Assembly (NCBI RefSeq): GCF_900116365.1 | Contig: NZ_FPAG01000005.1 | Coordinates: 272,478-336,477, forward strand | DNA: 64,000 nt | Origin: Zhouia amylolytica | Lineage (GTDB): Bacteria; Bacteroidota; Bacteroidia; Flavobacteriales; Flavobacteriaceae | Direction of reading: 5' to 3' | Part shown: piece by piece, positions 25,120 through 33,092 of the stretch | How positions within the stretch are numbered: the first letter of the stretch is position 1 | How the letters are laid out: every line of letters begins with the position of its first letter | Position numbers and translations under genes: made by a program | The notes under the pieces: model-generated | Databases searched by the model: none | Seen by the model: only the letters and a program-made list of their open reading frames with translations | What the model was told of the DNA's origin: nothing

Positions 25120-27903
25120 TTATGAATTTAATTTTTCTTTTAAGTAGGTTGCTGTATAGCTGTTTTTATTTAAACTAACCTCCTCAGGGGTGCCACAGGC
25201 AACTAATTCGCCTCCTTTTTCACCTCCCTCAGGACCAAGATCGATAATGTGATCTGCACATTTTATGAGTTCGAGATTATGTTCAATAACTATGATAGAG
25301 TGCCCCTTTTCAATTAAGGCTTCAAAGGATGTTAAAAGCTTTTGTATATCATGAAAATGTAATCCCGTAGTTGGCTCGTCAAAAATAAATAATGTTTTTT
25401 CCTTCGAATTTCCTTTCACCAAAAATGAGGCTAACTTAATTCTTTGAGCTTCTCCTCCTGAAAGCGTTGATGAACTTTGTCCAAGTGTTACATAGCCTAA
25501 TCCAACATCCTGAAGTGGTTGAAGTTTATTAACAATCTTCGATTGATCAAACTTATGGAAGAAGGTAATGGCATCATCTATAGTCATGTTTAATACATCA
25601 TCGATGTTTTTATCCTCAAATTTAACTTCGAGAATTTCCTTTTTGAATCGCTTGCCCTTACAAGTTTCACACTCCAGGTGTACATCTGCCATAAATTGCA
25701 TTTCGATGGTTACCTCACCTTCACCTTTACAGGTTTCACAGCGACCACCATCAACATTAAATGAAAAATGTTTGGGTTTATAACCTCTTAATTGAGCCAA
25801 CTTCTGATCTGTAAAAAGACCGCGAATATCATCGTATGCTTTTATGTAGGTAACCGGATTACTTCGCGAGGATCTTCCGATTGGATTTTGATCCACAAAC
25901 TCTACTGAAGAAATTGAACTGTATTTTCCGCCAATTTTAGAGAAGTGTCCTGCCTTTTCACCATAGCCACCTGTTTCTTTTAGAATTGTCGGGTATAAAA
26001 TCTTTTTGACTAAAGTACTTTTTCCACTACCCGAAACGCCTGTCACCATGGTTAACATTTGTAATGGAAATGTAACATCTATATTCTTTAAGTTGTTCTC
26101 TCTTGCTCCTATAATCTCAATATATTCTTTAGAAGAACGTCTTTTTTGAGGAACTTTTATCTCTAATTGTCCATTGAGATATTGGGCGGTTAATGAGTCG
26201 CTTTTTAAAATTTCATTGTATACCCCTGAAGCAACTACATTACCTCCGTGCGTCCCTGCCTCAGGACCAATATCAATAATTTCATCAGCGGCCTTCATGA
26301 TGTCTTCATCATGCTCGACTACAATAACGGTGTTCCCCAGATCTCGAAGAGATTTTAAAACTTTAATGAGTTTTTCAGTATCCTTTGGATGTAATCCTAT
26401 ACTAGGTTCGTCAAGGATATACATCGATCCTACCAGGCTGCTTCCTAGGGATGTAGCTAAATTAATTCGCTGTGATTCACCTCCTGAAAGCGTGTTAGAT
26501 TTACGGTTAAGCGTTAAGTAATCCAAACCAACATTCGATAAAAACAGCAGGCGATTGTTGATTTCTTTTAATAGGCGTGACGCCACTTGTAAGTCGTATT
26601 TATTTAATTTTAAATTCGAAAAGAAGGCAGCTAAGGTATGTAGAGGCATTTCTACTAGGTCGGTAATGGTTTTATTGCCAATCTTTACATAATTTGCTTC
26701 TGGTCTGAGTCTTTTACCCTGACACGTCGTACATTTGGTTTTACCACGATATCGTGAAAGCATTACCCGATTCTGGATCTTATAACTCTTTTCTTCCAGC
26801 TCAGAGAAAAACTCATTGAGTCCAACAAAGTATTTATTTCCTTTCCAAACCAGTTCTTTTTGTTCTTCAGAAAGTTCAAACCATGGTTTATGAATAGGGA
26901 AATCAAATTTATAAGCATTATTAACCAATTGATCTCTATACCAGCTCATGCTTTCTCCTCGCCAGGGGAATACACAATTTTCATATACGGAAAGTCCTGA
27001 GTTTGGAATAACCAAATCCTGATCAATCCCTATGATATCACCATAACCTTCACAGGTTGGACAGGCACCATATGGGTTGTTAAAGCTAAACAAATGAATA
27101 TTTGGTTCCAGAAACTGCATACCATCCAGTTCAAACTTATTTGTAAAATGAGTTTGCTTTCCAGATGGTAGTTCTTCAATGATACATTCGCCTTTCCCTT
27201 CAAAAAATGCGGTACTGGCAGCATCTGCAAGTCGGTTGAAGAAATCTTCATCTTTTCGAACCACTACACGATCCACCACCAAAAGAAAGTCATGGTCAAT
27301 TTCTTCTTCAATAGTATCGATCCGTACGACTTCACCTTTATACTTTATTCTTGCATAACCCTGCTGGGATAATATCTTGAGCATCTGAAGCATACTTCTA
27401 TCCTCAGGTATATGTACCGGAGCCATTAAAAGTAACTTACTACCATCATTATAGCGTTTTACATAATCTACGACATCAGTTACAGTATGCTTTTTTACTT
27501 CTTTGCCTGATACAGGGGAATGGGTTCTTCCAATACGTGCGTATAAGAGTTTCAGGTAGTCGTAGATCTCTGTAGTAGTCCCTACAGTCGATCTTGGGTT
27601 TGTTGAATTTACTTTTTGTTCAATGGCAATAGCCGGAGCGATCCCTTTTATATAATCAACTTTTGGTTTATCCAGACGACCCAAAAATTGTCTTGCATAT
27701 GACGAAAGACTCTCTACATATCTTCTTTGTCCTTCGGCATAAAGTGTGTCAAATGCCAAGCTCGATTTACCCGATCCCGACAGGCCTGTGATAACCACAA
27801 GTTTATTACGGGGAATAGCAACATTTATATTTTTAAGGTTGTGTAGTTTGGCACCTTTAATAATTATATTCTGCTTCGGGTCTAACGTAAGTATATCGGT
27901 CAT
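25120..27903 (-). CDS. uvrA: excinuclease ABC subunit UvrA
   Basis: The damage-recognition ATPase of nucleotide excision repair, acting as a dimer with UvrB. Two ABC modules are seen, each with Walker A (GLSGSGKSS and GVSGSGKST) and the LSGGE signature. Zinc cysteines are present in CPTCEGYG, CTTCQGKRL, CETCKGEGEV and CETCKGKRF. The ATG at 27903 gives MTDILTLDPKQN and about 927 residues; an ATG at 27915 adds four. All key residues are intact. Confidence 0.97.
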   Translation of the reverse strand: MTDILTLDPKQNIIIKGAKLHNLKNINVAIPRNKLVVITGLSGSGKSSLAFDTLYAEGQRRYVESLSSYARQFLGRLDKPKVDYIKGIAPAIAIEQKVNSTNPRSTVGTTTEIYDYLKLLYARIGRTHSPVSGKEVKKHTVTDVVDYVKRYNDGSKLLLMAPVHIPEDRSMLQMLKILSQQGYARIKYKGEVVRIDTIEEEIDHDFLLVVDRVVVRKDEDFFNRLADAASTAFFEGKGECIIEELPSGKQTHFTNKFELDGMQFLEPNIHLFSFNNPYGACPTCEGYGDIIGIDQDLVIPNSGLSVYENCVFPWRGESMSWYRDQLVNNAYKFDFPIHKPWFELSEEQKELVWKGNKYFVGLNEFFSELEEKSYKIQNRVMLSRYRGKTKCTTCQGKRLRPEANYVKIGNKTITDLVEMPLHTLAAFFSNLKLNKYDLQVASRLLKEINNRLLFLSNVGLDYLTLNRKSNTLSGGESQRINLATSLGSSLVGSMYILDEPSIGLHPKDTEKLIKVLKSLRDLGNTVIVVEHDEDIMKAADEIIDIGPEAGTHGGNVVASGVYNEILKSDSLTAQYLNGQLEIKVPQKRRSSKEYIEIIGARENNLKNIDVTFPLQMLTMVTGVSGSGKSTLVKKILYPTILKETGGYGEKAGHFSKIGGKYSSISSVEFVDQNPIGRSSRSNPVTYIKAYDDIRGLFTDQKLAQLRGYKPKHFSFNVDGGRCETCKGEGEVTIEMQFMADVHLECETCKGKRFKKEILEVKFEDKNIDDVLNMTIDDAITFFHKFDQSKIVNKLQPLQDVGLGYVTLGQSSSTLSGGEAQRIKLASFLVKGNSKEKTLFIFDEPTTGLHFHDIQKLLTSFEALIEKGHSIIVIEHNLELIKCADHIIDLGPEGGEKGGELVACGTPEEVSLNKNSYTATYLKEKLNS

Positions 27904-28042
27904 AATAGTTTTCAAAAAAAAGTAAATACCATTTTCATGGATTTAAAATTGAAAATAGATGAAAACCACAAAGATAATGATCTATTTCCTGCTTTAAAAG
28001 CAGCTGGGCTAAACAAAAAAATGTTAAAAAGTAGCTGTGAAA

Positions 28043-28075
28043 TTTGTGTTTTTTAAGAATATGTTTTTATATTTG
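28043..28075 (+). promoter_or_regulatory. candidate promoter of the ECF sigma gene
   Basis: TTTG at 28043-28046, a 21-base spacer and TATATTTG at 28068-28075, both exact matches to the Bacteroidota promoter. It predicts a leader of about 100 bases before the ATG at 28185. Confidence 0.6.
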
Positions 28076-28110
28076 AGTAGTTAACCGTCTAAACAAACAC
28101 GCCTATTTAA

Positions 28111-28183
28111 CAAAATTACTTTTTTATTACATATACGTTAAAGTACGTAGTATAAGCCCTAATCTTAAAAAAAAGTAATTTTG
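28111..28183 (+). promoter_or_regulatory. long 5'-UTR hairpin reaching the sigma factor start codon
   Basis: A 15-base-pair perfect inverted repeat: CAAAATTACTTTTTT at 28111-28125 with its complement at 28169-28183. The 3' arm ends one base before the ATG at 28185. The loop contains a second small inverted repeat (ATACGT with ACGTAgTAT near 28133-28153). In RNA it would bury the translation start region. Function as a translational switch is inference. Confidence 0.6.
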
Positions 28184-28184
28184 T

Positions 28185-28766
28185 ATGGAACAATTACCCA
28201 AAGACTCTACCCTTATTAGACGATACCTACAAGGAGAAGAACAAGCATTAGAACTTCTAATTAACAGACATTCTCAACGAATTTATAGCTTCATTTTTTC
28301 AAAGGTATGCGATCGAGACATCACTGAAGATATTTTTCAGGAAACTTTTATAAAGGTTATTCGAACTTTAAGAAAAGGAAAATATAACGAAGAAGGTAAG
28401 TTTGTCCCCTGGGTAATGCGTATTGCTCAGAATTTGGTAATTGACCATTTTAGAAAGAATGGACGTATGCCTAAGTTTGAGGGAACAGACGATTTTAATA
28501 TTTTTTCCGTTTTGGGAGATTCTTCCTTGAATGCAGAAAGGCAAATTATAAAAGATCAGGTTGAGCAGGATGTTCGTGCATTAATCGAAGAACTACCCGA
28601 CGATCAAAGGCAGGTGCTTATTATGCGTATGTACAAGGATATGAGTTTTAAAGAAATTGCAGAAACCACAGGAGTGAGTATTAATACGGCACTTGGAAGA
28701 ATGCGTTATGCAATAATCAATATGCGAAAGATAATTGAGAAAAATAAAATTATTTTAACGAATTAA
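28185..28766 (+). CDS. RNA polymerase ECF sigma factor (RpoE-like)
   Basis: A 193-residue sigma factor. Region 2 is RHSQRIYSFIFSKVCDRDI followed by DIFQETFIKVIRT and WVMRIAQNLVIDHFR; region 4 is LPDDQRQVLIMRMYKDMSFKEIAE cut here to the helix-turn-helix SFKEIAETTGVSINTALGRM. No anti-sigma factor lies beside it; instead a 47-residue ORF follows 54 bases downstream. The promoter and long hairpin upstream suggest regulation at the RNA level. Confidence 0.93.
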   Translation: MEQLPKDSTLIRRYLQGEEQALELLINRHSQRIYSFIFSKVCDRDITEDIFQETFIKVIRTLRKGKYNEEGKFVPWVMRIAQNLVIDHFRKNGRMPKFEGTDDFNIFSVLGDSSLNAERQIIKDQVEQDVRALIEELPDDQRQVLIMRMYKDMSFKEIAETTGVSINTALGRMRYAIINMRKIIEKNKIILTN

Positions 28767-28820
28767 AACAATAAAGCATTAGTAGCCACGTTGATAAGGT
28801 ATAATATTTAAAAGATCAAT

Positions 28821-28964
28821 ATGGCAAATTTTTACTCAAAAGAATTTTCAAACACCACAGAATTAAAACCTAATAGAGAGACAATAGATTTTCTGTTGAA
28901 TTACTCTAGAGCTTTAAGTGTTATTAACTACAAAGATATTCAGTTTGAAAATATTTTAAACTAA
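28821..28964 (+). CDS. small hypothetical protein downstream of the sigma factor
   Basis: A 47-residue ORF: it begins MANFYSKEFSNTTELKPNRE and continues with the helix-like TIDFLLNYSRALSVINYKDI. Codon usage looks like coding sequence, and PNRETIDFLLNYSRALS reads like a short conserved motif of flavobacterial small proteins downstream of this sigma factor type; I cannot check that. It is soluble and without membrane segment. It may bind or control the sigma factor; this is inference from position. It ends just before a strong bidirectional terminator. Confidence 0.65.
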   Translation: MANFYSKEFSNTTELKPNRETIDFLLNYSRALSVINYKDIQFENILN

Positions 28965-28978
28965 ATGACTGTGTAGCA

Positions 28979-29012
28979 AAAAAGGCCCGTTATTATTAGC
29001 GGGCCTTTTTTG
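28979..29012. terminator. bidirectional terminator between sigma operon and nth
   Basis: AAAGGCCCG (28981-28989) pairs with CGGGCCTTT (29000-29008), with A-run and T-run on either side. It serves the sigma factor/small protein operon and, on the other strand, nth, whose stop codon lies in the loop. Confidence 0.9.
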
Positions 29013-29658
29013 TTTTATAATAGTCTTGTATAACGGTCTTTCTGCCAATTGTATTCGTGATAATATCCTTATCCAAATCCCATCCTCTTGCTGGCGAATA
29101 TTGTCGGCCGTACCATATTATCTGCAGATGTAAAGAATTCCATTTTTCTTCAGGAAAAAGCCTTTTGGCATCTTTTTCGGTCTGTACGACATTTTTACCA
29201 TTGGTTAGCCCCCAGCGGTACATTAATCTATGTATATGGGTATCTACAGGAAACGCAGGTATACCAAAAGCCTGACTTACCACTACACTCGCTGTTTTGT
29301 GTCCGACTCCAGGAAGGGTTTCCAAAGTATCTATATCTTGTGGTACCTCACCATTATACTTATCTATGAGTATTTGTGATAATTCAGAAATGGCTTTAGA
29401 TTTTTTAGGTGAAAGTCCGACAGGTTTAATGATATCCCTGATTTCTTCTACAGGAACCTTAGCCATTTGATAAGGATTGTCGGCTCGGTCAAAAAGGATA
29501 GGAGTAATTTGATTGACTCTTACATCGGTGCTCTGAGCTGATAACAATACAGCAATTAAGAGGGTATAGGGATCTTTATGATCTAAAGGAATTGGAATTT
29601 TCGGATATAATTCCTCCAGTTTTTCAATTACAAAGTCAACTTTTTCTGCTTTCGTCAT
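28996..29658 (-). CDS. nth: endonuclease III (DNA glycosylase/AP lyase) without Fe-S cysteines
   Basis: A 220-residue base-excision repair enzyme for oxidised pyrimidines. The helix-hairpin-helix LPGVGHKTASVVV holds catalytic Lys121, and Asp139 lies in FPVDTHIHRL. At the C-terminus, where E. coli Nth has four cysteines binding a 4Fe-4S cluster, the sequence is GRQYSPARGWDLDKDIITNT; in fact the whole protein has no cysteine. The active site is complete, so it is probably functional without the cluster. Divergent from bcp. Confidence 0.93.
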   Translation of the reverse strand: MTKAEKVDFVIEKLEELYPKIPIPLDHKDPYTLLIAVLLSAQSTDVRVNQITPILFDRADNPYQMAKVPVEEIRDIIKPVGLSPKKSKAISELSQILIDKYNGEVPQDIDTLETLPGVGHKTASVVVSQAFGIPAFPVDTHIHRLMYRWGLTNGKNVVQTEKDAKRLFPEEKWNSLHLQIIWYGRQYSPARGWDLDKDIITNTIGRKTVIQDYYKTKKAR

Positions 29659-29725
29659 GTTTTATATAAATTTGCTGGAAATGCTGAAGAACAAATTTGC
29701 AATTTTTATAGAAATTAGTTCTCTT

Positions 29726-29733
29726 TAATTTTG
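29726..29733 (+). promoter_or_regulatory. candidate -7 box of bcp
   Basis: TAATTTTG is an exact TAnnTTTG match 24 bases before the bcp ATG. The nearest TTTG (29696-29699) is 26 bases away, longer than usual. Confidence 0.4.
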
Positions 29734-29756
29734 AAAAAACTTAAAAAAAATAGCTT

Positions 29757-30215
29757 ATGAACACATTAAAGCCAGGAGATAAAGTTGCAGACTTTACCGT
29801 AAACGATCAAGATGGAAATAAGGTGTCTTTATCTGATTTTAAAGGTAAAAAACTGATTGTTTTCTTTTATCCAAAAGCAAGTACACCAGGCTGTACGGCA
29901 GAAGCTTGTAATCTAAGAGATCATTATAAAGAATTACAAGATAAGGGATACGAATTGTTAGGAGTAAGTGCCGATTCTGAAAAGCGTCAATCTAATTTTA
30001 AAAACAAATATGAATTTCCTTTCCCTTTACTCGCAGATGAAGAAAAGGAAGTCATTAATATTTTTGGAGTTTGGGGGCTTAAGAAGTTCATGGGGAAAGA
30101 ATACGATGGAATCCACAGAAAGACCTTTATTTTAGATGAAAATGGGGTAGTGGAAAGGGTGATCGACAAAGTAAAAACAAAGGATCATGCAGCCCAAATT
30201 TTAGAGGATGCTTAA
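29757..30215 (+). CDS. bcp: thioredoxin-dependent thiol peroxidase (BCP/PrxQ)
   Basis: A 152-residue peroxiredoxin that reduces hydrogen peroxide and organic peroxides with thioredoxin as electron donor. Peroxidatic Cys46 and resolving Cys51 are in TPGCTAEACNLRD, five residues apart as in the two-cysteine BCP type; FYPKASTPG and RKTFILDENG are also typical. Monocistronic, with a terminator 20 bases after the stop. Confidence 0.95.
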   Translation: MNTLKPGDKVADFTVNDQDGNKVSLSDFKGKKLIVFFYPKASTPGCTAEACNLRDHYKELQDKGYELLGVSADSEKRQSNFKNKYEFPFPLLADEEKEVINIFGVWGLKKFMGKEYDGIHRKTFILDENGVVERVIDKVKTKDHAAQILEDA

Positions 30216-30235
30216 ATAAAATGTTCTGTAAATAA

Positions 30236-30272
30236 AAAAAAGCATCAGTGGATTCCACGGATGCTTTTTTTT
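30236..30272. terminator. bidirectional terminator between bcp and the Gfo/Idh/MocA gene
   Basis: AGCATC with GATGCT and GTGG with CCAC form an imperfect stem (30241-30264), flanked by A-run and T-run. It can end both convergent transcripts. Confidence 0.85.
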
Positions 30273-30283
30273 ATAGTATAATT

Positions 30284-31270
30284 TTATACAGGGTACTCAA
30301 GTCCTATGAGCTTTCTGATCTCGTCCAAAAGACTAATTAATTGTATGCTAAAATCGTAGGTCATAATTGGACTTTCCTTTTTATTTTTTAAAAGGAGTTG
30401 GTTGAAATGAGCTATCTCATAACTGAAGCCTTTGGTGGTGTATCCAAAATCGAGCGTCTTTTGTTCGTTGTTTGCCTCGATTGTTACGGTGGTAGGGCCA
30501 TAAAAGCCTTCATTTATTTTGATTATACCATGTTCACAATAGAATGTTGCGGTTGTAGGTGTATCTTTAATAATGGTGCTATGTAAATATGCTTCAGACC
30601 GATTATTATAAGTAAACTTAACACTGCATTCAGTGTCAATTCCATTTTTATAAAATTTAGCCGATGCATTTACTTCTTTAGGAATTCCTAAGGCAGATAA
30701 GGCTATGAATACAGGATAAATACCAATATCTAACAAGCTTCCACCTCCGAGATCTTTATTATACAATCTGGAGTCAGCATCAAATTCACTACTAAATCCA
30801 AAATCGGCTTCCAGTTTTTGAACCGTTCCAAACTCTTTGCGGTTAATAAGATCTAAAACATAGCGATAATGAGGTAGGAAATAGGTCCATAGTGCTTCCA
30901 TTAAAAGAACATCGTGCTCCCTGGCAGTTGCGATCATTTCCAGTACCTGATCTTTGTTCATCGCGAAGGGTTTTTCACATAACACGGCTTTTTTATGTTT
31001 TAGACAGGCAATGGTATATTCTTTATGATGCGTATGCGGGGTAGCGATGTATACCGCATCAATTTGCTCATCGGCAATTAATGATTCATAAGAGCCATAT
31101 GCGTGTTGAGCATGATGCATTTTAGCAAATTCCTGGGCCTTATTTAGATCCCGGGAGGCTACACCATGAAGACATCCATTGCTAACGGTAAGTAAATCCG
31201 TTGCAAAGGATTGGGCTATATTCCCCAACCCGATGATACCCCATCGTATTTTATGATCTGTATCAGGCAT
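30284..31270 (-). CDS. Gfo/Idh/MocA family oxidoreductase
   Basis: A 328-residue NAD(P)-dependent dehydrogenase of sugars or sugar derivatives. The N-terminal Rossmann motif is WGIIGLGNIAQSFA, and the family signature is LCEKPFAMN; DIGIYPVF holds the conserved D-x-x-x-Y-type catalytic region. No signal peptide, so it is cytoplasmic. Its start overlaps the end of the symporter gene by eight bases, so it is the last gene of the PIG-L operon and probably handles the imported compound. Confidence 0.92.
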   Translation of the reverse strand: MPDTDHKIRWGIIGLGNIAQSFATDLLTVSNGCLHGVASRDLNKAQEFAKMHHAQHAYGSYESLIADEQIDAVYIATPHTHHKEYTIACLKHKKAVLCEKPFAMNKDQVLEMIATAREHDVLLMEALWTYFLPHYRYVLDLINRKEFGTVQKLEADFGFSSEFDADSRLYNKDLGGGSLLDIGIYPVFIALSALGIPKEVNASAKFYKNGIDTECSVKFTYNNRSEAYLHSTIIKDTPTTATFYCEHGIIKINEGFYGPTTVTIEANNEQKTLDFGYTTKGFSYEIAHFNQLLLKNKKESPIMTYDFSIQLISLLDEIRKLIGLEYPV

Positions 31271-32984
31271 TACGACGCTTTGGTGATATGAGCTGAAAAA
31301 TAAGAGCCATAAGAATAACCAGGATGCAACCTATGAAGTTCAACCATAAATAGCTTAGCATTTCTTCACCTTCAGGCTGAATGCCAATGGCGAAATAATA
31401 CGTAACAATAACTACTATTTGAGTGATAATGGCTGAAATAAAAGTAGCGTTTCCCCGAATAAACTTAATAAAGAAGGCAATTAAAAATATGCCCAATATA
31501 TTTCCATAAAATATAGACCCTATAATATTGACCAATTGAATCAGGTTTTCAAATAGCGATCCGAAGTTAGCAAACATAATAGCTATAAAACCCCATAACA
31601 AAGTAAACCACTTCGAAGCATTCAGGTAGTGTTTCTCAGTCTGTTCCTTTTTCTGGTACCGTTGGTATAAATCAATAGTAGTTATGGTTCCTAATGCATT
31701 TAATTCAGATGCAGTTGAGGACATGGCAGCAGATAAAATTACGGCAAGTAATAAACCAATCAGTCCTTTAGGGATATTATTCAGAATGAAATGGATAAAT
31801 ACATAATCCTTGTCATTGGTTTCAAGATCTTTATCTACGGTATTTATAATTTCTTTTGCTGAATTGCGATAGTCTTTTTCTTTTTTATTAATTTCTTGAA
31901 TATGTTCTTTGGCCTTCATGGTCATATCAAAATCTTTTACATCCAAAACGGATGCGAAATGATCTTGAGCGATCTTTTTTTCTCGTTCAAGCTTTTGATA
32001 ATCTTTTTCCAGCAATCTGTATTCCTCAGCTTTTTCTGATTTCAATACGGCTTCCGTGGCAGCAGGGTTGAAATTTAAAGGCGCATGATTAAATTGATAG
32101 AAAACAAATACCATAGCCCCTACCAACAGTATAAAAAACTGCATAGGAACTTTGAAAAGTCCATTGAATATAAGTCCAAGTTGACTTTCCCGAACTGATT
32201 TTCCCGAAAGATATCGTTGAACCTGACTTTGATCTGTTCCAAAATATGCTAAAGCAAGAAACAATCCTCCTGTAATTCCACTCCAGAAGGTGTACCTGCT
32301 CGAGGTGTCGAATGAAAAGTCGACAATATTAAGTTTATCGTTGGCTCCTGCAATTTTTAAGGCTTTATAGAAAGTAATATCATTTGGAAGGTAGCTTAAA
32401 ATCAAAAAGAAAGCCACGAACATTCCGGTCATGATTACAAACATTTGTTGTTTCTGGGTAACACTAACAGCCTTTGTTCCTCCTGAAACAGTATAAATAA
32501 TAACCAATACCCCAATAATCAGGTTGAGTGTTTTCAAGTCCCAGCCCAAAACAGCAGAAAGAATTATAGATGGAGCAAAAATGGTAATACCGGCAGCCAG
32601 TCCGCGTTGAATCAAGAAGAGAATTGCGGCCAGGGATCGGGTTTTTAAATCGAATCGGTTTTCCAGAAATTCGTAGGCTGTATATACTTTTAGTTTGTGG
32701 TAAATAGGAACGAACACCATGCATATGATGATCATGGCCAGAGGAAGTCCAAAATAAAACTGAACAAACCCCATACCATCATGAAATGCCTGACCCGGAG
32801 TAGAGAGGAAGGTGATAGCACTAGCCTGAGTCGCCATTACGGATAGTCCTACAGTCCACCATTTGGCTTCATTACCACCAAGAATATAATCATTTACATT
32901 CTTACTCCCGCGGGTTTTCCAATAACCATACCCAACAATAAATAATAATGTCCCCGATAATACAATCCAATCTATTTCTTCCAT
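31263..32984 (-). CDS. sodium:solute symporter (SSS family)
   Basis: A 573-residue symporter with about 13 membrane helices. LSVMATQASAITFLSTPGQAF and YFGTDQSQVQRYLSGKSVRE are family signatures (SSS). Between helices there is a charged, coiled-coil-like insertion (about residues 300-390, rich in Glu and Lys, including LLEKDYQKLEREKKIAQDHF), seen in some Bacteroidota SSS carriers. The substrate is unknown; the deacetylase upstream and the sugar-type dehydrogenase downstream suggest a sugar-like molecule. Confidence 0.92.
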   Translation of the reverse strand: MEEIDWIVLSGTLLFIVGYGYWKTRGSKNVNDYILGGNEAKWWTVGLSVMATQASAITFLSTPGQAFHDGMGFVQFYFGLPLAMIIICMVFVPIYHKLKVYTAYEFLENRFDLKTRSLAAILFLIQRGLAAGITIFAPSIILSAVLGWDLKTLNLIIGVLVIIYTVSGGTKAVSVTQKQQMFVIMTGMFVAFFLILSYLPNDITFYKALKIAGANDKLNIVDFSFDTSSRYTFWSGITGGLFLALAYFGTDQSQVQRYLSGKSVRESQLGLIFNGLFKVPMQFFILLVGAMVFVFYQFNHAPLNFNPAATEAVLKSEKAEEYRLLEKDYQKLEREKKIAQDHFASVLDVKDFDMTMKAKEHIQEINKKEKDYRNSAKEIINTVDKDLETNDKDYVFIHFILNNIPKGLIGLLLAVILSAAMSSTASELNALGTITTIDLYQRYQKKEQTEKHYLNASKWFTLLWGFIAIMFANFGSLFENLIQLVNIIGSIFYGNILGIFLIAFFIKFIRGNATFISAIITQIVVIVTYYFAIGIQPEGEEMLSYLWLNFIGCILVILMALIFQLISPKRRNA

Positions 32985-32987
32985 AAA

Positions 32988-33089
32988 CTAGCGATTCCCG
33001 GTCATTATTAGGTAAAAAACAATAATATAAATAGCGTTGGCAACCAATACTAAGGTGTACCATTTTTTCCATTCAAATTTATCTAGCAT
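32988..33089 (-). CDS. 33-residue single-span membrane peptide in the symporter operon
   Basis: An ORF of 33 codons, MLDKFEWKKWYTLVLVANAI followed by the hydrophobic YIIVFYLIMTGNR. It has a basic/aromatic N-terminus and one membrane segment of about 18 residues. The gene fits exactly between its neighbours: three bases after the PIG-L stop and three bases before the symporter start. This spacing on both sides makes chance unlikely. It resembles small accessory subunits found beside some sodium symporters; a role in stability or gating is inference. Confidence 0.75.
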   Translation of the reverse strand: MLDKFEWKKWYTLVLVANAIYIIVFYLIMTGNR

Positions 33090-33092
33090 CTA

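Noticed and set aside
28176..28183. TAATTTTG matches the -7 promoter consensus just before the sigma factor ATG
   Set aside because: It ends one base before the start codon and is one arm of the hairpin; a complete promoter with -33 and -7 boxes lies at 28043-28075.
28996..29658. nth as a pseudogene because the Fe-S cysteines are missing
   Set aside because: The reading frame is intact, the length normal, and all catalytic residues are kept, so loss of the cluster looks like a lineage trait, not decay.
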